A stretch of DNA of 12,101 nucleotides from Burkholderiales bacterium. GTDB taxonomy: Bacteria > Pseudomonadota > Gammaproteobacteria > Burkholderiales > Burkholderiaceae_C. Made by a program: the position numbers and the translations under genes. The DNA lies in NCBI GenBank assembly GCA_025352345.1, contig JANXTP010000354.1, positions 1 to 12,101 of the forward strand, given 5' to 3'. The notes under the pieces were generated by a model that saw only the letters and a list, made by a program, of their open reading frames with translations, ran no database searches and was not told the origin of the DNA. Positions 7,537 through 12,101 of the stretch are shown here, piece after piece (the stretch's first letter is position 1; each line of letters starts with the position of its first letter).

Positions 7537-7574
7537 GCACCAAATCAGCTCGCTGCACCGCACCAATTTTGTGA
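7537..7574. promoter_or_regulatory. Candidate NtrC-type sites upstream of the porter promoter
   Basis: GCACCAATTTTGTGA (7560-7574) fits the NtrC pattern GCAC-Y-A-N3-T-N-GTGC at all but the last base. A weaker copy, GCACCAAATCAGCTC (7537-7551), starts 23 bases earlier, about two helical turns away. The centres lie roughly 85-105 bases before the inferred sigma-54 transcription start, a normal enhancer distance. The match was made by eye against a remembered consensus. Confidence 0.35.
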
Positions 7575-7624
7575 TTTCAACGGGGGTCGGCGGGCGCTGC
7601 GGCCGCGTTTGAGCCTGCCCGAGC

Positions 7625-7640
7625 TGGCCCAAGACTTGCG
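7625..7640 (+). promoter_or_regulatory. Candidate sigma-54 (-24/-12) promoter of the nitrate porter gene
   Basis: TGGCCCAAGACTTGCG matches the sigma-54 consensus TGGCAC-N5-TTGC with one mismatch in the -24 box (A to C). The invariant GG and GC are separated by exactly ten bases. Transcription would start near 7650, giving a leader of about 165 nt before the porter ATG. Sigma-54/NtrC control is common for nitrogen assimilation genes. The G/C-rich background makes chance matches possible. Confidence 0.5.
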
Positions 7641-7680
7641 CACCCACCCGCGGGTGCAGCGACGCACTCGACTCGGCTTC

Positions 7681-7751
7681 GGTACATGGCGGGTCGCACG
7701 CACGACGAAGTGTGTGGTGATGTACCTCTCGCGCTGCGGCCATGTGCCGCA
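7681..7751 (+). promoter_or_regulatory. Structured leader RNA, possible ANTAR target
   Basis: GGTACAT (7681-7687) pairs perfectly with ATGTACC (7720-7726). Inside, CACGCAC (7697-7703) pairs with GTGTGTG (7710-7716, one G-T) around the six-base loop GACGAA. A second hairpin, TGCGGC (7735-7740)/GCCGCA (7746-7751), has the five-base loop CATGT. Known ANTAR targets are two hairpins with six-base loops carrying A at position 1 and G at position 4. The first loop has G4 but not A1, and the second is one base short. No T-tract terminator follows. The fit is therefore partial, supported mainly by the divergent ANTAR gene. Confidence 0.35.
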
Positions 7752-7773
7752 CGGCGTCTCACTGGAGCCCGCC

Positions 7774-7818
7774 ATGGTTCGCGTCGCCCGCGTTTCAACA
7801 CGCCTCATCACCCGATGA
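7774..7818 (+). CDS. Short leader frame coupled to the nitrate porter
   Basis: ATG 7774 opens a 14-residue frame (MVRVARVSTRLITR). GGAG (7764-7767) lies six bases before it, a better ribosome binding site than any in front of the porter itself. Its stop TGA (7816-7818) overlaps the porter ATG (7815-7817) as ATGA, a classic arrangement for translational coupling. The frame also lies at the end of a longer open frame with no independent support. The peptide is basic and has no recognised similarity; the act of translating it is probably what matters. It could be fortuitous. Confidence 0.45.
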   Translation: MVRVARVSTRLITR

Positions 7819-9083
7819 ATCACTTCCAAATCTTCCTCCGTGCCGGCCACACCCCGACGCTGTTCGCGGCCTTTCTGTACTTCGCGTTTTCGTGCTGCAT
7901 CTGGGTTCTCAACGGCGCCATGGCGCCGTTCATCAGCGAGACCTTCCAACTCACGCCCTCACAGAAGGGCTTGATGCTGTCGATCCCGATCTTTGCGGGC
8001 GCGCTGATGCGCTTTCCGCTCGGCGTGCTGGCGCAGTACATCGGCCGCAAATACGCGACGCTGGTCGAGATGGGGCTGATCGCCGTCGCGATGCTGTTCG
8101 GCTTCTTCGCGGTCAAGTCTTTCAACGACCTGCTGGCGATGGGTGTGCTGCTCGGCATCGCCGGAGCCAGCTTCGGGGTGGCGCTGTCGCTGGGCTCGGG
8201 CTCGTTCCCGCCGCAGCACAAGGGGCTCGCGATGGGGCTGGTCGGCGCGGGCAATGTAGGCACCGCAGTGTCGGTGCTGGTCGCGCCGCCGCTCGCGATG
8301 TGGCTGGGCTGGCAGGCGGTGTACGGCGTCGCTGCAGTCGCGATCCTGATCCCGATGGTGGTGATGGTGGTGTTCGCCCAAGAGCCACCCGATGTGGACA
8401 GCCACGCGAAGTTTCGCGACCACATCGCCTGCTTGTTCGAGAAGGATGGCTGGGTGTTCAGCCTGATCTACGGCGTCACCTTCGGCGGTTTCATCGGCCT
8501 GACCACCTTCCTGCCCACCTACTACTACGACCAGTTCGGCGTCAGCAAGGTGCAGGCCGGTCAGCTGACGATGCTGGCCGCTTTCATGGCCGCGGCCGTG
8601 CGGGTGGCCGGCGGCTGGATCTCCGACCGCTGGGGTGGCGTCAACACGCTGACCTGGGTGCTGGTGATCATCTCGATCACGCTCGTGCTGATCGGCTTTT
8701 CATACAACTCGCTGCTGCTGACCACGCTGTTGCTGATCGTCTGCTTCGGGGCGCTGGGCGCGGGCAACGGAGCGCTGTTCCAGCTGGTGCCGCTGCGCTG
8801 GCCGACGGCCACCGCGGTGGCCGGCTCGATGATCGGCGAGGTCGGGGCGCTGGGTGGCGGCCTGGTGCCGAGTGTGATGGGGCTGTCGCGCCAGGTCCTG
8901 GGCAGCTATGTCTGGGGCTTCGTGCTGTTCGCGGTGCTGGCGGCGCTGATGCTGGGCGTGATGCGCTACATGCAGATCCGCTGGACGCGCACCTGGGCCG
9001 AGAAGGGGGGGCGTGCCCGCAGCACGCCTGCAACGGGCCTTCGCCAGGGTTCGGGCAAGCCCACGCTGGTGGCCAAGCGATGA
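7815..9083 (+). CDS. Nitrate/nitrite transporter, MFS NNP family (NarK/NasA-like)
   Basis: This 422-residue major facilitator protein has about 12 hydrophobic segments and moves nitrate (and/or nitrite) across the inner membrane. It carries both nitrate-signature stretches: GLVGAGNVG (141-149) in TM5, and a second copy, GALGAGNGALFQLVP, in TM11. The substrate-binding arginine pair of NarK is present as R66 (MRFPLG, TM2) and R263 (VRVAGGW, TM8). ATG 7815 was chosen because MNHFQIFLRAGHTPTL directly precedes TM1; upstream in-frame sequence looks non-coding. No Shine-Dalgarno precedes it, and it may be translated by coupling to the leader frame ending at 7818. Between nirB and an ANTAR regulator, an assimilatory role is most likely. 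It converges on the kinase gene with a 59-base gap (9084-9142) lacking a clear terminator. Confidence 0.93.
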   Translation: MNHFQIFLRAGHTPTLFAAFLYFAFSCCIWVLNGAMAPFISETFQLTPSQKGLMLSIPIFAGALMRFPLGVLAQYIGRKYATLVEMGLIAVAMLFGFFAVKSFNDLLAMGVLLGIAGASFGVALSLGSGSFPPQHKGLAMGLVGAGNVGTAVSVLVAPPLAMWLGWQAVYGVAAVAILIPMVVMVVFAQEPPDVDSHAKFRDHIACLFEKDGWVFSLIYGVTFGGFIGLTTFLPTYYYDQFGVSKVQAGQLTMLAAFMAAAVRVAGGWISDRWGGVNTLTWVLVIISITLVLIGFSYNSLLLTTLLLIVCFGALGAGNGALFQLVPLRWPTATAVAGSMIGEVGALGGGLVPSVMGLSRQVLGSYVWGFVLFAVLAALMLGVMRYMQIRWTRTWAEKGGRARSTPATGLRQGSGKPTLVAKR

Positions 9084-9142
9084 GCGTTTCACGCCGAAGC
9101 TATCTCCCCTCGGCCTCTGCGCTACGCGCGCCGGCTCGCCTG

Positions 9143-10873
9143 TCACTTCGGCAGGAAGGCCAGCCAGAACACCAGCAGCGCATTCAGCAGCAGCGACAGC
9201 AGTGCGACGACCTTCCACAGCGCGGCCGCGTCGCGGGCCAGCAGCGGCGTCGCACCCAGTGCGGGCAGCGCACGCGAGGCGCCACGTTCCAGCGCCAGCA
9301 GCAGCTCCTCGGCCGTTTCGAAGCGCTGTTTCGCGTGGCGTGCCACCGCCTTCATCAGCAGGTGGTCAAGCCACATTGGCACATCGGTGCGCAGCCGCGA
9401 CGGGGCCGGCGGATCACGCCGGAAACGGCCACTCTGGTAGGGCTCGACCGTGCCATAGGGCAGGCGACCGGTCAGCCAGAGATACAACGTGACGCCCAGC
9501 GCATAGACATCGCCTGCCGCATCGGCCGGGGCGCCGTCCCATTGCTCGGGGTTCATGAAGCTGGGCGTGCCGGCATGCAGCTCACGCGCCGCGCTGCTTT
9601 CCTGGCCGGACAGGGCGACGCCCAGATCGAGGAGGCGCCACTGGCCGTCGTCGCCCAGGTGCACATTGCCGGGCTTGATGTCGCGGTGCACCACACCCTG
9701 CCGGTGCAGGCGACCGAGCGCGCGCGCGATCTGCGAGCCGGCTTCGATCACCTCGGCGATGGTGGGCTGTTGCTTCGCGAGCATCTGCTCCAGCGTTCGG
9801 CCGCTGTGCCAGTCGAACACGGTGTACAGCGCGGTCGCGTCGTGCACCTCGCGGCCGCGCACCAGGCCGACCGCATCGCGTTCGGTGACGCGCATCGCCA
9901 GCCACGATTCATGCGCCAGCAGCGCACGTTCCTGCAGGTCGGCGGCGCGCGATTCATGCAGCGTCTTCAGCACCACCAGCTCGTCGCTGTGCGGATCACG
10001 CGCCTGGTACAGGCGGTGCACGCCGGTGTCGGCCACCACCGCGGTGACGGTGTAGCCATCGATCACGTCGCCGATGCGGCAGCGGCCCAAGGCGGGCAGG
10101 GCGCGGGTGCGGGTGATTTCATCAATCAGGCGGCCAGCATCGAGCCCGATCACCCGCACGATCAGCGCGGTGGCGTTGTCGTGGCTGCCGGCGGCCAGCG
10201 CCGCTTCGATCAGCGCCACGCAGGCCTGCTGCGCGGTGCCGCTGCGCGCCAGTTCGGCCAGCCTGCGCGGCTTCAGTACACCGTGGATGCCGTCGCTGGT
10301 CAGGATGTAGGTGTCGCCCGGCTGCACCTCGCCCTGCAGGTGGTCGATGCGCACGCTGTCGTCGAGCCCGACCGCGCGCGTCAGCCGGCTGCGCATGTCG
10401 GGGTGCGGGTAGGCGTGGTCCTGCGTCAGCAGTTGCAGCTCGCCGCCGCTCAGGCGCCACAGCCGGGTGTCGCCCACATGCGCGACGGTGTAGCTCTGGC
10501 CTTGCAGCACCAGCGCGGTCAACGTCGTCAGCGCTGCCATGCCGGCCGACTCATCGCCGCTGACGGCGCCGTCCTGGCTCTGGCGCTGCCGGTTCTGCGA
10601 CACCAGCCAGGCGTTCTGCGCGCCGATCAGCCGGTCGAGTGCGGTGGTGGTGTCCCAGGTGGCCGGCGTCGCGAAGAAGTCGGCAATCAGCCCCATCACG
10701 CTGGTCTGCGCGGCTTCCTTGCCGCGGCCGCCGCTGGACACGCCGTCGGCGATCGCGGCGATCAATCCACGGCTGGCTTCGTGCGCATCGGCGCGCTGGG
10801 CACCGACGAAATCCTCGTTGGTGTCGCGGGGTCCGCGTTGGCTGGCGTGCCCGATCTCGACCTCGAAGCTCAT
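9143..10873 (-). CDS. Bifunctional PP2C phosphatase / Ser-Thr protein kinase with C-terminal membrane anchor
   Basis: This 576-residue protein has two opposing activities. PP2C phosphatase (about 1-245): R16-DTNED, ADG (42-44), GDTRLW (134-139), SDG (193-195) and DN (232-233) retain the metal-binding Asp residues. Hanks-type kinase (about 272-540): Lys303 in VVLK, Glu322 as the probable helix-C glutamate, HRDIKPGN (396-403), DLG (416-418) in place of DFG, and GTPSFMNPE (435-443). The glycine loop (VVADTGVHRLYQ) is degenerate. A hydrophobic stretch near 553-573 (VVALLSLLLNALLVFWLAF) would anchor it to the membrane. The start MSFEVEIGHASQRG fits PP2C N-termini; an in-frame ATG at 10897 would add eight residues. 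Its place between the porter and nirB suggests a role in nitrate assimilation. Substrates are unknown. Confidence 0.9.
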   Translation of the reverse strand: MSFEVEIGHASQRGPRDTNEDFVGAQRADAHEASRGLIAAIADGVSSGGRGKEAAQTSVMGLIADFFATPATWDTTTALDRLIGAQNAWLVSQNRQRQSQDGAVSGDESAGMAALTTLTALVLQGQSYTVAHVGDTRLWRLSGGELQLLTQDHAYPHPDMRSRLTRAVGLDDSVRIDHLQGEVQPGDTYILTSDGIHGVLKPRRLAELARSGTAQQACVALIEAALAAGSHDNATALIVRVIGLDAGRLIDEITRTRALPALGRCRIGDVIDGYTVTAVVADTGVHRLYQARDPHSDELVVLKTLHESRAADLQERALLAHESWLAMRVTERDAVGLVRGREVHDATALYTVFDWHSGRTLEQMLAKQQPTIAEVIEAGSQIARALGRLHRQGVVHRDIKPGNVHLGDDGQWRLLDLGVALSGQESSAARELHAGTPSFMNPEQWDGAPADAAGDVYALGVTLYLWLTGRLPYGTVEPYQSGRFRRDPPAPSRLRTDVPMWLDHLLMKAVARHAKQRFETAEELLLALERGASRALPALGATPLLARDAAALWKVVALLSLLLNALLVFWLAFLPK

Positions 10874-10881
10874 GCCGCGAT

Positions 10882-10906
10882 TGTCACCGAGCGCCATCGG
10901 GTGACA
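10882..10906. promoter_or_regulatory. Perfect inverted repeat between the kinase and nirB genes
   Basis: TGTCACC (10882-10888) and GGTGACA (10900-10906) form a perfect 7-base inverted repeat with an 11-base spacer, in the 87-base divergent gap. It lies nine bases before the kinase start and 54 bases before the nirB start. The size and position suit a dimeric repressor or activator site serving one or both genes. No convincing -35/-10 or -24/-12 pair was seen in the gap. GGAGG at 10948-10952, eight bases before the nirB ATG, is its ribosome binding site. Confidence 0.45.
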
Positions 10907-10960
10907 GCGCATTCCATTTCTCAGACTGAACGCGGGACGACCCGCCTGGAGGCGTAAGCG

Positions 10961-12101
10961 ATGAAGAAGATGAAACTCGTGATGGTGGGCAACGGCATGG
11001 CCGGCGTGCGCACACTCGAAGAACTGCTGAAGATCGCGCCCGAGCTGTACGACATCACCGTGTTCGGTGCCGAGCCACACCCGAACTACAACCGCATCCT
11101 GCTCAGCCCGGTGCTGGCCGGTGAGCAAACGCTCGACCAGATCGTGCTGAACCCGCTGGCTTGGTACGCCGACAACGACATCACGCTGCACACCGGCAAG
11201 AAGGTGGTGCACATCGACCGCACGCAGCGCATCGTGCGCGCGGTGGGTGCCGACGGCGCCGAGATCGAGGCCGAATACGACCGCCTGCTGATGGCCACCG
11301 GCTCCAACCCCTTCATGCTGCCGGTGCCGGGCAAGGACCTCGAGGGCGTGATCGGCTACCGCGACATCGCCGACACCAACGCGATGATCGACGCGGCCAC
11401 CAAGTACAAGCATGCGGTGGTCATCGGCGGCGGGCTGCTCGGCCTCGAAGCCGCCAACGGCCTGATGCTGCGCGGCATGCAGGTCAGCGTGGTGCACATC
11501 ATGCCGTCGCTGATGGAGCGCCAACTCGACGATGTGGCCGGCAAGCTGCTGCAGAAGTCGCTGGAAGACCGCGGGCTGAAATTCCTGATGGGCGCGCAGA
11601 CGCAGGTGCTGATCGGCGACAAAGACAACGGCAAGGCGGGCCGCGTGATGGCGGTGCAGTTCAAGGACGGCCGCGAAATCCCTGCCGACCTGGTCGTGAT
11701 GGCCGCCGGGATCCGGCCCAACATCGAATTGGCGATCCAGACCGGGCTGTACTGCGGCGAGAACAACCGCAGCGGCCTGGTCGTCAACGACACGATGCAG
11801 ACCATCACCGACCCGCGCATCTACGCCATCGGCGAATGCGCGGCGCACCGGGGCGTGGTCTACGGGCTGGTCGCACCACTGTTCGAGCAGGGCAAGGTCT
11901 GCGCGACGCACCTGGCGCAGTTCGGCATCGGCCGTTATCTCGGCTCGCAGACCTCGACCAAGCTGAAGGTCACCGGCATCGATCTGTTCTCGGCCGGCAA
12001 CTTCACCGGTGGGGCCGACTGTGAAGAGATCGTGATGTCGGACCCGTATGCCGGCGTCTACAAGAAGCTGGTGATCAAGGACGACAAGCTGGTCGGCGCC
12101 T
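10961..12101 (+). CDS. nirB: Assimilatory nitrite reductase [NAD(P)H] large subunit NirB, 5' part
   Basis: NirB reduces nitrite to ammonium in the cytoplasm, passing electrons from NAD(P)H through FAD and an iron-sulfur cluster to siroheme. Only the first 380 codons lie in the window; the frame is still open at 12101. The visible part is the flavin/pyridine-nucleotide disulfide reductase-like region: FAD-binding GNGMAG (10-15), HPNYNRILLSPVLAGE, ATGSNPFMLPVPG, NAD-binding GGGLLGLEAANG (156-167) and the second FAD motif IYAIGECAAHRG (Cys293). The [2Fe-2S]-like BFD and siroheme domains should lie beyond the window, probably followed by nirD. GGAGG eight bases before ATG 10961 supports that start; ATG 10970 is an alternative. 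It diverges from the kinase gene. Confidence 0.95.
   Translation, partial: MKKMKLVMVGNGMAGVRTLEELLKIAPELYDITVFGAEPHPNYNRILLSPVLAGEQTLDQIVLNPLAWYADNDITLHTGKKVVHIDRTQRIVRAVGADGAEIEAEYDRLLMATGSNPFMLPVPGKDLEGVIGYRDIADTNAMIDAATKYKHAVVIGGGLLGLEAANGLMLRGMQVSVVHIMPSLMERQLDDVAGKLLQKSLEDRGLKFLMGAQTQVLIGDKDNGKAGRVMAVQFKDGREIPADLVVMAAGIRPNIELAIQTGLYCGENNRSGLVVNDTMQTITDPRIYAIGECAAHRGVVYGLVAPLFEQGKVCATHLAQFGIGRYLGSQTSTKLKVTGIDLFSAGNFTGGADCEEIVMSDPYAGVYKKLVIKDDKLVGA

Noticed and set aside
7457..7558. Longer start (7558) for the ANTAR regulator
   Set aside because: The extra 34 residues do not resemble a receiver and would cover the NtrC-like region; MTSALVIAAPG at 7456 gives a proper first strand.
7640..7657. 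GCACCC/GGGTGC hairpin with six-base loop ACCCGC as an ANTAR target
   Set aside because: Most of it lies upstream of the transcription start predicted from the sigma-54 site, loop position 4 is C instead of G, and a competing CACC/GGTG fold exists.
7686..7814. Longer start for the nitrate porter
   Set aside because: The added residues are Arg/His-rich with no membrane character and would overlap the leader stem-loops. MNHFQIFLRAGHTP is a normal beginning before TM1.
7742..10957. A 1,071-codon open frame on the + strand
   Set aside because: It runs out of frame through the porter and antisense through the kinase-phosphatase. Its Arg/Gly/Ala/His-rich product is typical of shadow frames in high-GC DNA, and both overlapped genes have clear motifs.
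10874..11911. N-terminal extension of the kinase-phosphatase (minus frame open to 11911)
   Set aside because: The added residues are antisense to nirB and of low complexity. PP2C similarity starts at MSFEVEIG (10873).

Overview
The window is very GC-rich DNA (sampled 60-base lines reach about 68 % GC) with strong G/C preference at third codon positions. Its gene content fits a betaproteobacterium of the Burkholderiales. That placement rests on base composition and on the neighbourhood of ANTAR regulator, nitrate transporter, phosphatase-kinase and NirB, not on a database search.

Positions 1-5465 hold a tRNA-Pro(GGG) gene with its own hairpin terminator, followed by a Type I restriction-modification locus on the + strand. 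The order is hsdM, hsdS (overlapping hsdM by 11 bases), a separately controlled gene for a Fic-domain AMP-transferase with a winged-helix tail, and hsdR. hsdM, hsdS and fic look intact. hsdR is wrecked: its first ~117 residues and last ~277 residues are present, but the PD-(D/E)xK nuclease and the whole helicase motor between them are missing, and the two remnants lie in different frames. The locus should therefore methylate DNA but not cut it. The C-terminal HsdR remnant remains an open frame whose internal ATG overlaps the stop codon of the N-terminal remnant.

Positions 5466-6157 hold a minus-strand gene for a small lipoprotein with a duplicated Cys/Trp motif, and a strong hairpin just upstream of it.

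Positions 6158-12101 form a nitrate/nitrite assimilation region. A minus-strand regulator carries a degenerate receiver, an ANTAR RNA-binding domain and two NarX/PilJ-like P-box helices, so sensor and antiterminator appear fused in one protein. The 358-base divergent intergenic region contains a near-consensus sigma-54 promoter with NtrC-like sites upstream, then a leader of about 165 nt with hairpins and a 14-codon leader frame whose stop overlaps the start of the nitrate/nitrite porter (ATGA). The porter converges on a minus-strand protein that joins a PP2C phosphatase, a Ser/Thr kinase and a C-terminal membrane anchor. Divergent from that gene is nirB, the large subunit of assimilatory NAD(P)H nitrite reductase, cut off by the window end. 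The likely logic is nitrogen control (NtrC/sigma-54) of initiation, nitrate-dependent ANTAR control in the leader, import by the porter, nitrite reduction by NirB, and a possible phosphorylation layer from the kinase-phosphatase. These regulatory links are inferred.
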